Source of the DNA: Bradyrhizobium sacchari
Lineage (GTDB): Bacteria > Pseudomonadota > Alphaproteobacteria > Rhizobiales > Xanthobacteraceae
Direction: 5' to 3'
DNA length: 59,188 nucleotides
Assembly: GCF_002068095.1 (NCBI RefSeq)
Contig: NZ_LWIG01000066.1
Span: 103,197-162,384, forward strand
The translations under genes and the position numbers were made by a program. The notes under the pieces were generated by a model. It made no database searches and was not told where the DNA came from. It saw only the letters and a program-made list of their open reading frames with translations. Positions 9,340 through 18,535 of the stretch are shown one piece after another (position 1 is the first letter of the stretch; each line of letters starts with the position of its first letter).

Positions 9340-11193
9340 TCAGCGGGCCACAGAGCGCCGGCCCGTCGGCTCATCCGCCTCCAACAGGCGGGATGTGGCC
9401 TCGTCCGAGGCGAGAGGCAGGGTGAACTGAAAGACGGCGCCCCGAGGCTCGTTTGCGCCGGCCCACATCTGTCCGCCATGCGCCTCGATGATCGAGCGGC
9501 AGATGGCGAGGCCCATTCCCATGCCCGTCGGCTTGGTGGTGTAGAAGGCCTCGAACAGGGACTCGACATTCTTCGGATCCAGTCCCGGACCGGAATCCCG
9601 CAATGTGACGTGCACGCCGCTCGATACATCCCGATCGGTGCTGATCAGCAATTCGCGTTCCTCCTCGCCAACCGCGGTCATCGCTTCGATCGCGTTGACA
9701 ATCAGGTTGAGCACCACTTGCTGGAGTTGAACCCGATCTGCCGGAACGGTGGGCAAGCCATCCGCAAGCTGCGTTCGTACCGAGACGCGGTTCTTGAACG
9801 CTTCGCTGCGGGTCAGCGCGATGACCTCGAGCACCGTCTGGTTGATGTCCATATCCTCCTTTTGCGGCGGCGCTTTCCTTATCAGCGCCCGGATCCGGCC
9901 GATGATGTCGCCGGCTCGAGTGCCATCGCCGGTGATCCAGCCGAACGTCTGTCGAACCCGCTCCAGATTTGGCGGCTGAGCCTCCAGCCAATTCAGTCCA
10001 GCCTCGGCGTTCGCCACGATCGCGGCGATCGGCTGGTTGACCTCATGGGCAATCGAGGCCGTGAGCTGCCCCATCGTGGTGACGCGATTTGCGTGCGCGA
10101 GCTCCATCAAGGCTTCGCGGTAAAGCCGCTCGTGTTCGCGCGCTTCGGCCTCTGCCCGCTTGAGGGCGGTCAGATCGAGGACAAAGCCGACGCCTTGATC
10201 TCCACCCTGTGCAAACATCGTCCCGCCGATCAGCACGGAGACACGGCTTCCATCCTTCCGCACATACTCCTTCTCGAACGGCTGAGCCGTCCCGACCCGT
10301 TTCAATTCCGCCACGGTTTTTGCGTCGCGGTCGCGCCATTCCGGCGGCGTGAGGTCGAAGCGATGCAGGCGCCCGGCGGCGAGATCGTCCCGGTCGTATC
10401 CGACGATGCGCAGGAACGCGTCATTCGCCTCGAGAATGCGCCCCTCGACTTCCCAGATGATGATCCCGATGATGTTGGCGTCGAACAGGCGCCGGATCTT
10501 GATATCTTGCGCTGCAAGATCGCTCTGCAGTTGAATGTTCTCCTCGGTCGCCTGTCTCCGACGCTTCGCTTCGAGCCGCGCGAGCGCCAACGCCGCTCCC
10601 GCCAGCGCGACGACGAGGACAACGGCGCCGGCAATCAGCCAGGTCCAGCGCTGCTCGAATGCTTCGGCATGCGTCTCCCGGTCGGCGAGCCGAAAGCGCT
10701 CGTGATCCACCATCTGATCGATTTGCGAGCGGATCTCGTCCATGCTGCGGATCATCGCCAGCGCCGCCTGGCCGGACGTACCGGCGGTCTTCACCATCTC
10801 GTCGATCTCACGCAGCTTTGCCGAAACGGTCAGCGCCAGATGTTGCGCGCGCAGACTCTGCAACGGGTCGTCCGCGACCAGCACGAGCAGCGCCTGCGCC
10901 TCGCGCCGCACACCTTCGTCGGAGACGCCGTAGGCTTTGAGATAGGTGGGATCGAGGGTCATTAGATACCCGCGCCGTTCGGTCTCGAGCTCGGCAGTGA
11001 TCGAACGCAACCGATCGAGTGTTTCGAGGACCTGCCGGCTATGCCCAAGCAGGTTATGGGCGGCCTGCCGCTCCTGCTGATATTGCACGCCGAGAAACGC
11101 CGTCGCAGCGAACAGCGTCAGAAGCGCCACGACCGCCACGATCAGCGGACGAGCCAGCCATCGCAAAGACGGGACCACAGCAGGGACTGACAT
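9340..11193 (-). CDS. Histidine kinase with CHASE3-like sensor and PAS domain
   Basis: 617 residues from ATG 11193. The order is: membrane helix (about 15-37), CHASE3-like periplasmic domain (about 40-180, including ITAELETERRGYLMT), second helix (about 190-210), coiled linker, PAS domain (LFDANIIGIIIWEVEGRILEANDAFLRIVGY), FixL-type HisKA with His383 in SIAHEVNQP, and a HATPase_c domain (NAIEAM, DSGPGLD, GMGMGLAI). No response regulator lies beside it. It is divergent from an orphan solute-binding protein gene, which may be its sensing partner or target; that link is inference. Confidence 0.92.
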   Translation of the reverse strand: MSVPAVVPSLRWLARPLIVAVVALLTLFAATAFLGVQYQQERQAAHNLLGHSRQVLETLDRLRSITAELETERRGYLMTLDPTYLKAYGVSDEGVRREAQALLVLVADDPLQSLRAQHLALTVSAKLREIDEMVKTAGTSGQAALAMIRSMDEIRSQIDQMVDHERFRLADRETHAEAFEQRWTWLIAGAVVLVVALAGAALALARLEAKRRRQATEENIQLQSDLAAQDIKIRRLFDANIIGIIIWEVEGRILEANDAFLRIVGYDRDDLAAGRLHRFDLTPPEWRDRDAKTVAELKRVGTAQPFEKEYVRKDGSRVSVLIGGTMFAQGGDQGVGFVLDLTALKRAEAEAREHERLYREALMELAHANRVTTMGQLTASIAHEVNQPIAAIVANAEAGLNWLEAQPPNLERVRQTFGWITGDGTRAGDIIGRIRALIRKAPPQKEDMDINQTVLEVIALTRSEAFKNRVSVRTQLADGLPTVPADRVQLQQVVLNLIVNAIEAMTAVGEEERELLISTDRDVSSGVHVTLRDSGPGLDPKNVESLFEAFYTTKPTGMGMGLAICRSIIEAHGGQMWAGANEPRGAVFQFTLPLASDEATSRLLEADEPTGRRSVAR

Positions 11194-11277
11194 CGGCCTT
11201 GGGTCTTCTATGCTCGTGTGACCGCGCGTCTTCTGGTGTCGACGCCAGAGCATGATAGAATAATAGCATGGTTAGAT

Positions 11278-11304
11278 GGGGTGAGAACTCGACATTCTCG
11301 CCCC
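11278..11304. promoter_or_regulatory. Inverted repeat in the kinase/binding-protein divergent spacer
   Basis: GGGGTGAGAA and TTCTCGCCCC are inverted repeats with one mismatch around a 7-base centre. The site lies about 100 bp from both start codons in the 209-bp divergent region, a position suited to an operator. There is no T-run. The binding protein is unknown. Confidence 0.35.
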
Positions 11305-11402
11305 AAGGTTACACCGGTTTGGCCGTCAGTCGTCGCGCTAGGGCCGCACATCACCGGTATGGCTCGTGTTGCGAATGACTGCCCGTCGCAGGGAGAGCCA
11401 AC

Positions 11403-12770
11403 ATGACGTACGCACAGAGCAGTCGAATTCGGACCAGCCGTCGCAGCTTCGTTCGGGGACTGGGGGCGGCGGGCGCTGTCTTGCCGACGCTGGCGGCGCT
11501 GCCGCGCTGGAGCTTCGCCGAGGATCGCGCGGCGACCTACGCCAACGCGAACATCGATTGGAAGCAGTTTGCGGGACAGACGATCTCTCTTTCGGGTGCG
11601 ATCCATCCCTGGTCGAATGCGATCACGCCGTTGCTGCCGGAGTTCACCAGGCTCACCGGCATCAACGTCGCCATCGATTTCCAGCTCGAAACCACATTCC
11701 TCGGCGCCTTGGCGATCAAACTCGCCCGCGGCAGCGCGACGCCCGACGTCTTCATGTTCACGACCTATGGCCAGGGCATCTCAGGAGGATGGCTCGAGCC
11801 GCTGAACGGCTATTATTCCAACAGATCGCTGACCGATCTCGGCTGGTACGACGAGAACGACCTGCTCAAGACGGCACGGGCCTTCCCGCTGTGGTCCGAC
11901 GGCGAACGGTACGCCATGCCGATCACCTCCGAAGCGATGACCATGTTCATCAACGCCGACGCGCTGGCTGCCAAGAGCCTGCCGGTTCCGCAGACGTTCG
12001 AAGAGCTGCTTGCGACCGCTAAAGCGCTCAAGTCCGGCGAGATGTCGGGGATCGCTATGCGGGCCCAGGCCAGCGGCAATTCCTCCCCGCCGGCCATGGG
12101 CTTCGTGTTCTCTTACGGCGGCGCCATGGTCAAGGACAACAAGGCCGTCTTCGCAAGCGCCGAAGCGATTGCGGCCGTCGAGATGTACGGACGCCTGCTC
12201 AGCCAGGCCGGGCCCGCCGGCGTCGGCAGCTATGAATGGTACCACGTGCTGGACGACTTCCTGCAGGGACGGACTGCAGTCGCGATCGACAGCAGCAATT
12301 TCGCGACCGACATCTCCAATCCCGCCAGGAGTCGCGTCGCGAAGCAGGCGGCGTTTGCGGTCTTTCCGCATCACCCGGGTCGCGCCCCAGTGCCCTTCAT
12401 GTCGCACTGGCAGGCCTGCATCAATTCAAAGTCACGAAACAAGCGGGCAGCTTTCCTGTTCCTGCTCTGGGCGACAAGCAAACCGACATCGCTGCAGACT
12501 GCCGCAGCGGGACTTGCGACGACACGCGTGTCGGCGTGGTCCAGCGAGGGGTTCAAGACGGCGTTCGGCTCGCAAGCCGCCGAGGCGGCGCTGACCAACC
12601 TGCAAAATGCCGATGTCGAACGCGCCAAGGCGATTCTCTTCCATCCGCAATCGAGATCGATCCTGGATGCCTTCATGATCGGCGTCAATGAAGTGGTCAA
12701 CGGCGAGAAGACGGCAAACGATGCTATGACTGGCGCCGCCGCGCAGGCCAATGCGGCGATCCGCGGCTAG
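11403..12770 (+). CDS. Tat-exported extracellular solute-binding protein (family 1-like), orphan
   Basis: 455 residues. The N-terminus has a twin-arginine signal, TSRRSFVRGLGAAGAVLPTLAALP, ending near residue 38. The mature part resembles ABC sugar-type binding proteins, with LPEFTRLTGINVAIDFQLETTFL and repeated F/Y-rich segments. Such proteins bind a solute in the periplasm for an ABC importer. No permease or ATPase gene lies nearby, so it must share a transporter encoded elsewhere or act as a sensor component for the divergent CHASE3 kinase. The start follows GGGAGAGCCAAC. Confidence 0.85.
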   Translation: MTYAQSSRIRTSRRSFVRGLGAAGAVLPTLAALPRWSFAEDRAATYANANIDWKQFAGQTISLSGAIHPWSNAITPLLPEFTRLTGINVAIDFQLETTFLGALAIKLARGSATPDVFMFTTYGQGISGGWLEPLNGYYSNRSLTDLGWYDENDLLKTARAFPLWSDGERYAMPITSEAMTMFINADALAAKSLPVPQTFEELLATAKALKSGEMSGIAMRAQASGNSSPPAMGFVFSYGGAMVKDNKAVFASAEAIAAVEMYGRLLSQAGPAGVGSYEWYHVLDDFLQGRTAVAIDSSNFATDISNPARSRVAKQAAFAVFPHHPGRAPVPFMSHWQACINSKSRNKRAAFLFLLWATSKPTSLQTAAAGLATTRVSAWSSEGFKTAFGSQAAEAALTNLQNADVERAKAILFHPQSRSILDAFMIGVNEVVNGEKTANDAMTGAAAQANAAIRG

Positions 12771-12838
12771 CGGCAAAGCGTCGCCCAATCGGAACGGCCG
12801 GTCGACGGACAAATCACCAACTCAACCTTGCGCGGCGT

Positions 12839-14164
12839 TCATCCCTGATATTGCAACACGTGCATGCCGGCGTTCCAGTCGGAGACGAACATCAGCCCGT
12901 CGGGCCGGACATAGGCGTCGCAGGTCTTGGCTGCGAGGGCGATATTCGGGCGGGGGTCGACGAGCTTCTTCGGCGTCGGCGGCACCCAGTACGCGATCTC
13001 CTTCGGCGCAAAGGCATCCTTGAGGTCGAACACCCTGACGCCGGCATTGTTGTAGGTCGCGAAGATCGTCTCCTCGCTCTGGAACGAGCCCGGGCGGTTC
13101 TCGTGCAGATTATGCGGGCCGAACGTGCCGATCGTGCAGAAGTCGCGCTCGCGCGGGGTCGGCAAGGTTGCGATCGGCACCGGGTTCTCGGGCGCGCGCA
13201 CGTCCAGTACGAAAGTGTGGAACAGGCCCTTGGCGCATTTCTCCGCATTCGCTTCGTCCGCGACGACCGCGAGCTGTCGCTTCGGCAGCGGCAGCGGCGT
13301 ATGCGTGCCGCCGGCGAAGGGCGGCGACCAGTTGATGTGGGACAGCAGCTTTGGATTTGCGGGATCGCTGATGTCGTGGATGGTGAAGCCGCCGTCGCGC
13401 CAGGCGGCATAGCCGCGATCGCCCGCCGTTATCATGTGATGGAGCGCAAAGCGCTTGCCCTTCGGCGTCGGCGGCTCACCGGCCGCGCGGTTCATGCCCG
13501 GCAGCCACCACTTCGCAATGACTTCAGGCTTGGTGATGGTCTTGAGATCGACCACGCAGAGGATGTGGTCGGTGAAGCCGTCGAAATGCGCCGATACATA
13601 GGCATAGCGGCCGCCCGGCCACCACAGCCGGTTGATGCCGAAGCCCGGCATTTCGAGGAACGCGATCTCGCGCATCTCGCCGGGTTTCGAGATGTCATGG
13701 ATCGACAGGCCGGAGCGGAATTTCTTCGCCTTGGTGATGCTGTCGACCAGGGTGTTCTCGAAATAGCCGCGCATGTTGTCGTAGGACTGCATCGCGACGA
13801 TGTTGGCGCCGTTCGCAACCAGCAGCAGGTCCTCCGCCGCCTGCAAATGGTGGGTGCGGGTGTATTGCCCCGCGGTGAAGAAGTTCACCGGCTTCAGCGC
13901 ACGGGGATCGGACGCGTCCAGGATCGTCACGCCGTCGCTGAACATATGTCCGACATAGACGTGCTGCCGGTTGAACATCACCTGCACACTGTCGGGGCGG
14001 CCGCCAATGTCGCTGTAGGAGATGTGCTGGATGCCTTTGCCGATGCCTTCCGGCGGAACGTCCGCCTCTGAAGCCGAGGTGGGCCTCGACCAGGCGGACA
14101 GCGCTGCGGCCCCGACCACGCCCGACAATTGCTGAAGGTGGCGGCGGCGAGAGACTTGAGGCAT
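12839..14164 (-). CDS. LVIVD-repeat beta-propeller-like exported protein
   Basis: 441 residues from ATG 14164, preceded by a GGGGGGAAAT ribosome site. The N-terminus SRRRHLQQLSGVVGAAALSAWS looks like a Tat or Sec signal ending near residue 30. The rest repeats a pattern of strand plus IxDIS(D/K)PxxP: LDASDPRALKPV, IHDISKPGEMREI, IHDISDPANPKLL and LDVRAPENPVPI. That pattern is typical of LVIVD repeats, which form surface or periplasmic propellers of unclear role. Many His and Trp residues are present. It lies 71 bp downstream of an acyl-CoA synthetase on the same strand, probably in one operon. Confidence 0.8.
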   Translation of the reverse strand: MPQVSRRRHLQQLSGVVGAAALSAWSRPTSASEADVPPEGIGKGIQHISYSDIGGRPDSVQVMFNRQHVYVGHMFSDGVTILDASDPRALKPVNFFTAGQYTRTHHLQAAEDLLLVANGANIVAMQSYDNMRGYFENTLVDSITKAKKFRSGLSIHDISKPGEMREIAFLEMPGFGINRLWWPGGRYAYVSAHFDGFTDHILCVVDLKTITKPEVIAKWWLPGMNRAAGEPPTPKGKRFALHHMITAGDRGYAAWRDGGFTIHDISDPANPKLLSHINWSPPFAGGTHTPLPLPKRQLAVVADEANAEKCAKGLFHTFVLDVRAPENPVPIATLPTPRERDFCTIGTFGPHNLHENRPGSFQSEETIFATYNNAGVRVFDLKDAFAPKEIAYWVPPTPKKLVDPRPNIALAAKTCDAYVRPDGLMFVSDWNAGMHVLQYQG

Positions 14165-14235
14165 CGATTTCCCCCCATTTTTTGGAGGGATGATGCTCGC
14201 TTGCGCCGAGGCAAGCAAGCCTCTCGCGTCCTCAG

Positions 14236-16143
14236 CTACACCTGCACCACCTCGTGCCGCATCACGAACGGGGCGAGCAGCGTATGCACCTCGCCGGCGA
14301 CGACCTCGCGCTGGTCCGCCGGCAAGCCCGCGAGCGTCACGGTGGCGATCGAGCCGTGGCTGCCATGCGCACCGACCTTCACCTTGCAATCGATGCCCCG
14401 CTCGGCCAGCGGGGCCAGCACCGTGGTGAACACGCGCTGAGCGGCATCCCATCGCAGTTGCGGCTTGAACACCTTGCCAACGCCCGTCACCGGCATCGGA
14501 TCGATCGGGATGACTTGCACCGGAACCGCGGCACGCTCCGGCGTACGCTCGCGCACCCACGTCTCCAATTCGCCCGGCGCGACGCTGGCGCCCGGCTTCA
14601 GCTGCACGTAGCCCACGGGCAGTTCGCCCGCGTAAGCGTCGGGCTGGCCGACCACCGCGGCAAAACCCACGGCGGGATGGCGGAACATGATCTCCTCGAT
14701 CGGCGCCGGATCGATGTTGTGGCCGCCGCGGATCACGAGATCCTTGGCGCGGCCGGTGATCCAGAGATAGCCGTCGGCATCGAGCCGGCCGAGATCGCCG
14801 GAATTGACCCAGACCTCGTCGACGAAGGCGCCCTTGTTGTGCTCGTCGTTGAGATAGCCGCCGAACACGCCGGGCCCGGCCATGATGACGACGCCGATCT
14901 CGTCCGGCGCACAGTCGCGGATCAGGCGGCCGTCGGCATCGAGCTGCACGATGCGCACGCGCGCGTAAGGCATGGGAAGACCGACCGAGCCGAGCCGGAT
15001 CGGCCGCCCCGGATAAGCCAGCGTGTGCACGCTCGAGGTCTCGGTCATGCCGTAGACCTCGACCACGGGCAGCTTCAGCTTGTCCTGGATCGCCGAGCCC
15101 ACGGCGACGGGGATCGCCGAGCCGCCGCCGGCCGCATATTTCAGGCTGGAGATGTCGGCATTGCCGGGCGGCACCGCGAGCGCGGCCGCCAGCACCGTCG
15201 GCACGCTCGAGAGCGCCTCGGGCTTGTAGCGCTCGACCAGGGCCCAGATGTTCCTCACCGAATTCGGATTGCGCCAGCCACTCGGCGACAGCACGACGAG
15301 CGAGCCGCCGGTCGACAGAGTCAGCAGCACCTGGGTCAACGATCCCCCGACGTGAAACAGCGGCATGCCGAACAGCATGTTGGCGCCGGGTTTCGACTTC
15401 AGCAACAGACCGAGCGCCCAGGCCTGGTAGACTTGGTTGGCATGGGTGTGCCGGACCAGCTTCGGCGTGCCGGTGGTGCCGCCGGTGTGGAAATAGGCGG
15501 CGATGTCGGCACTGGAAATCCTGCGCCCGCTGATAAGCCGATCCGACGGCTGCTGCTTGATCAGGTCATTGAAGGCGTAGATGCTTTTGGCCGGATCGCC
15601 GCCGCCAAACACCTGCACGATCGCCTTGAGGTGCTTCAGCTGCGGGCGGATCTGCTCGACTTTCTGCCAGATGTCGGTGCCGGGCATCGGCCCGAGCGCG
15701 ACCAGGATCTTGGTGTTCGCAGCTTCCAGGATCTCGACGATCTGGTGCGGCTCCAGCAGCGGATTGACGGGATTGGCGATGCCGGCGGCCTCTGCACCGA
15801 ACAGCGTCACGAAGGCATCAGGCACCAGCGGCAGCATGAAGCTGATGACATCGCCCTTCTCCGCGCCGAGCGCGTGAAACATGTTGGCGGCTTGCGTGAC
15901 GCGCGCGATGAAGTCGCGGTAACTGACCACGACCGGTGTGTCGGACGGATCGGCATTCTGCAGAAACTGGATCGCCGCGCCATCGGGATTGCGCGCCGCA
16001 CCAAGCTTGATGGCGTCATAAGTGCTCTCGGCCGCGACGCGGTCCGCGTAGGGAACCTGCTCGAAGGCCCGGACCTCATCGTCGGTCAAAAGCTCCGGAT
16101 AGTCATTGCCGATCAGCCGATCGAGCGCATGGATGCCCGCCAT
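14236..16143 (-). CDS. Acyl-CoA synthetase (AMP-forming)
   Basis: 635 residues. ANL-superfamily enzyme that activates a carboxylic acid with ATP and joins it to CoA; the acid is unknown. The phosphate-binding loop FHTGGTTGTPKLV, the motif VYGMTETSS, the hinge region (GDLGRLDADGYLWITGRAKDLVIRGGHNIDPAPIEE) and a late catalytic Lys in GVGKVFKP are all present. Two ATGs compete. GGGAGG touches the first (16152) but stands 9 bases before 16143, so 16143 is chosen. It is longer than many homologues because of an extra C-terminal region (about 570-635). Likely co-transcribed with the LVIVD gene. Confidence 0.9.
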   Translation of the reverse strand: MAGIHALDRLIGNDYPELLTDDEVRAFEQVPYADRVAAESTYDAIKLGAARNPDGAAIQFLQNADPSDTPVVVSYRDFIARVTQAANMFHALGAEKGDVISFMLPLVPDAFVTLFGAEAAGIANPVNPLLEPHQIVEILEAANTKILVALGPMPGTDIWQKVEQIRPQLKHLKAIVQVFGGGDPAKSIYAFNDLIKQQPSDRLISGRRISSADIAAYFHTGGTTGTPKLVRHTHANQVYQAWALGLLLKSKPGANMLFGMPLFHVGGSLTQVLLTLSTGGSLVVLSPSGWRNPNSVRNIWALVERYKPEALSSVPTVLAAALAVPPGNADISSLKYAAGGGSAIPVAVGSAIQDKLKLPVVEVYGMTETSSVHTLAYPGRPIRLGSVGLPMPYARVRIVQLDADGRLIRDCAPDEIGVVIMAGPGVFGGYLNDEHNKGAFVDEVWVNSGDLGRLDADGYLWITGRAKDLVIRGGHNIDPAPIEEIMFRHPAVGFAAVVGQPDAYAGELPVGYVQLKPGASVAPGELETWVRERTPERAAVPVQVIPIDPMPVTGVGKVFKPQLRWDAAQRVFTTVLAPLAERGIDCKVKVGAHGSHGSIATVTLAGLPADQREVVAGEVHTLLAPFVMRHEVVQV

Positions 16144-16387
16144 GAATTTCATCCTCCCTTGGATTTCCCCGCCCCCTTGTCTTTTGACATTTTGGTTGGC
16201 GCGACCCGACCGATGGCCGGCCGAGCGGGAACACAATGAGGGATGATTTGGCGTTCGTCCATCGCCTGCGGCTGCGCCGACACGGCCCGGGGGGCGGACG
16301 TAATTTGAACCTCCATGCCCGATCCGGGGACCAAGAACTGGCGCCAGTTTCGCCCGCCAGCGTCCTGCCGCAAGACTCAAGGTGACC

Positions 16388-17470
16388 ATGACCACGCCCC
16401 CGCGGAATCGCATTGCACCGCTGATCCTCGCGCTCGCGATGGCCGCGACGGTCCCCCTGCCCCGCGCGGCGCTCGCCGTGGACGGCCAGTTCGAGAAGAT
16501 GCGCGCCAAGATCGCGGCCTTCATCGGCGACAAGATGGAGAAGCTGGGCGGCTCGCGCATCGTTTACAAAGTGGACGCCGATGGCTTGCGCGAGAGTGCC
16601 CTCACGGACCTCCGCGACGACGTCTACAAGACCGTGCGCGAGGGCAAGATCGCCTTCTCGGGCCTTGTGATCCGCGACGGTGGCGTCGAGGTCAAGATTG
16701 CGGACGCCAAAGGCCGCGAGGAACTGAAACGCAAGCTCGCGGCGGCTGCGGAGGGGTTGCCTGCGCACGCCCTCGCCGTGACCGACGGCGGCGACGGGCT
16801 GGTCAGGCTCAAGCCGACCGACGCTGCATCCGCCGCTGCACTGCACGACCTCGTCGAAGATTCCATCGCCATGATCGAGCAGCGCCTCAAGGACGCCGGC
16901 ATCAAGCTCGCCAGCGCCCAGCCCGATGGCACCGACCGCATCCGCATCTTCGTCCCGGGGATGATGGAGCCCGAGCGTGTCACCGCGATCTTCGCCACGA
17001 AGGTCAAGGTCAGCTTCCGCATGGTCGATCTCTCTATGCCGGCGGAGCAGGCGCAATCCGGCACACCGCCCGCGAGCGCGGAAGTCCTGCTCGGCTTCAA
17101 GGACAACCGCCCTTATCTTGTTGCCAAGGACAGCGCGCTCGACGGCAACGACATCAGCTATGCGGGCCCGGGTTTCGCGAGCAGCACGAACGAGCCGATC
17201 GCCACGTTCCGCTTCAACGGCCGCGGCACGCGGCGTTTCGCCCACATCACGGAAGAGAACATCGGAAAGCCCTTTGCCATCGTGCTCGACGGCAAGGTGC
17301 TCTCCGCCCCGGTGATCCGCGAGCCGATCACCGGCGGCTCCGGCCAGATCTCGGGCAATTTCACTCTGGAGGAAGCAAGCAGCGTTGCCATGTTGCTGCG
17401 CGCCGGGTCGCTGCCGGGACGCCTTGGTCTCGTCGAACAGCAGGTGATCCAGCCCGCCGCCAAGCCCTGA
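16388..17470 (+). CDS. Exported orphan SecD-like P1 (head) domain protein
   Basis: 360 residues. A signal peptide covers about residues 1-28 (LILALAMAATVPLPRAALA). The C-terminal part matches the SecD periplasmic region: IATFRFNGRGTRRFAHITEENIGKPFAIVLDGKVLSAPVI, then GGSGQISGNFTLEEASSVAMLLRAGSLPG. In SecD this stretch directly precedes the RND membrane bundle; here the protein stops shortly after LVEQQVIQ, so there is no channel part. ATG 16388 has AAGG 6 bases before it. SecD uses this region to pull exported proteins; a periplasmic holding or folding role here is inference. Confidence 0.8.
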   Translation: MTTPPRNRIAPLILALAMAATVPLPRAALAVDGQFEKMRAKIAAFIGDKMEKLGGSRIVYKVDADGLRESALTDLRDDVYKTVREGKIAFSGLVIRDGGVEVKIADAKGREELKRKLAAAAEGLPAHALAVTDGGDGLVRLKPTDAASAAALHDLVEDSIAMIEQRLKDAGIKLASAQPDGTDRIRIFVPGMMEPERVTAIFATKVKVSFRMVDLSMPAEQAQSGTPPASAEVLLGFKDNRPYLVAKDSALDGNDISYAGPGFASSTNEPIATFRFNGRGTRRFAHITEENIGKPFAIVLDGKVLSAPVIREPITGGSGQISGNFTLEEASSVAMLLRAGSLPGRLGLVEQQVIQPAAKP

Positions 17471-17721
17471 GGCGGAAGTCGCCCCGCCTCCCCGGGGGCG
17501 CCCAGGTCCGTCCACGACGCCCAGGGCCCGTCCCCGGTCGCCCCGAATCACGGGCGCGCCGCAGCCATACGCGCAACCAACGGGCAATTGCCGAAACGCC
17601 CGATCAGGCTAAATTTGCCTCTTGCGGCATGACGGCCGAAGGCTTCATTCAAGCGGTCGTCATTCGATTTCGGCTATACGAAGACCGAGCAGGACTGAAG
17701 GCCTTACGCGGGGTTAGTACC

Positions 17722-18528
17722 ATGCCGTCCGGCAGTGCAGACATTTCCTCGATCCTCGACCGCATCCTCGACGCGGCTACGGACAACCTCAGGATCGCCA
17801 AGATCCTGGTCCAGATGGGTCTCGATCCGAACAACGTCACCTACGACGCGATCTTCAACCGGCTGCTGGAGATCTTTGTTCACAACATCACGTTCGCCAA
17901 TCTGTTCGCCGCGGTCGGCGCCGGCTTCTTCGTCGCCACCCTGCTGATGCGGACCATGGTGCCCCTGCGGGTGGCCAACATGATCGGCTGCGCGTTCTTC
18001 GCCGTGTTCGGCGCACTCTCCGCCAATGTCTCGACGTTCCTGCTTTATCTGCTGCTGCTTCCGATCAACGCGCTTCGCTTGCGGCAGATGCTCAAGCTGG
18101 TCAAGAAGGCCCGCCATGCGGCCGAGGGCGACATGTCGATCGAGTGGCTCAAGCCGTTCATGACCGAGCGCAAATATCGCCGCGGCGACACGCTGTTCAA
18201 GCTGGGCGACCCGGCCAAGGAGATGCTGCTCACCGTCACCGGCAAATTCCTGGTCAAGGAGATCAACGTCGAGATCCTGCCGGGCGCGCTGATGGGCGAG
18301 CTCGGCTTCCTGACGCCGGACAACCGCCGCACCGGAACGATCGAATGCATCGAGGACGGACAGGTGCTGACGATCACCTATGACCGGCTGCTCGAGATCT
18401 ACTTCCAGGACCCGCAGTTCGGCTATTACTTCCTGGTGCTGACCAGCCAGCGCCTCCTGCAGAATATCGATCGCCTGCAGAATCAGCTGGCGACCGCACG
18501 CGCGGCAACCACGAACAAAATCGCCTGA
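17722..18528 (+). CDS. Popeye-like protein: three membrane helices plus cyclic-nucleotide-binding fold
   Basis: 268 residues. A short N-terminus is followed by three close hydrophobic segments (about 53-75, 80-98 and 102-120) and then a cytoplasmic cNMP-binding-type beta-roll (about 140-250). The phosphate-cassette region reads LPGALMGELGFLTPDNRRTGTI, keeping G-E and R-T but not exactly the canonical spacing, so nucleotide binding is possible but unproven. There is no kinase, HTH or channel part. This order matches the Popeye-domain layout. Upstream (17471-17721) is a 250-bp spacer with no gene. Confidence 0.75.
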   Translation: MPSGSADISSILDRILDAATDNLRIAKILVQMGLDPNNVTYDAIFNRLLEIFVHNITFANLFAAVGAGFFVATLLMRTMVPLRVANMIGCAFFAVFGALSANVSTFLLYLLLLPINALRLRQMLKLVKKARHAAEGDMSIEWLKPFMTERKYRRGDTLFKLGDPAKEMLLTVTGKFLVKEINVEILPGALMGELGFLTPDNRRTGTIECIEDGQVLTITYDRLLEIYFQDPQFGYYFLVLTSQRLLQNIDRLQNQLATARAATTNKIA

Positions 18529-18535
18529 TCCGCGC

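Noticed and set aside
17471..17721. A terminator (GGCGG...CCGCC) after the SecD-like gene
   Set aside because: The stem is short and interrupted and no T-run follows, so it cannot be told from random G+C-rich pairing.
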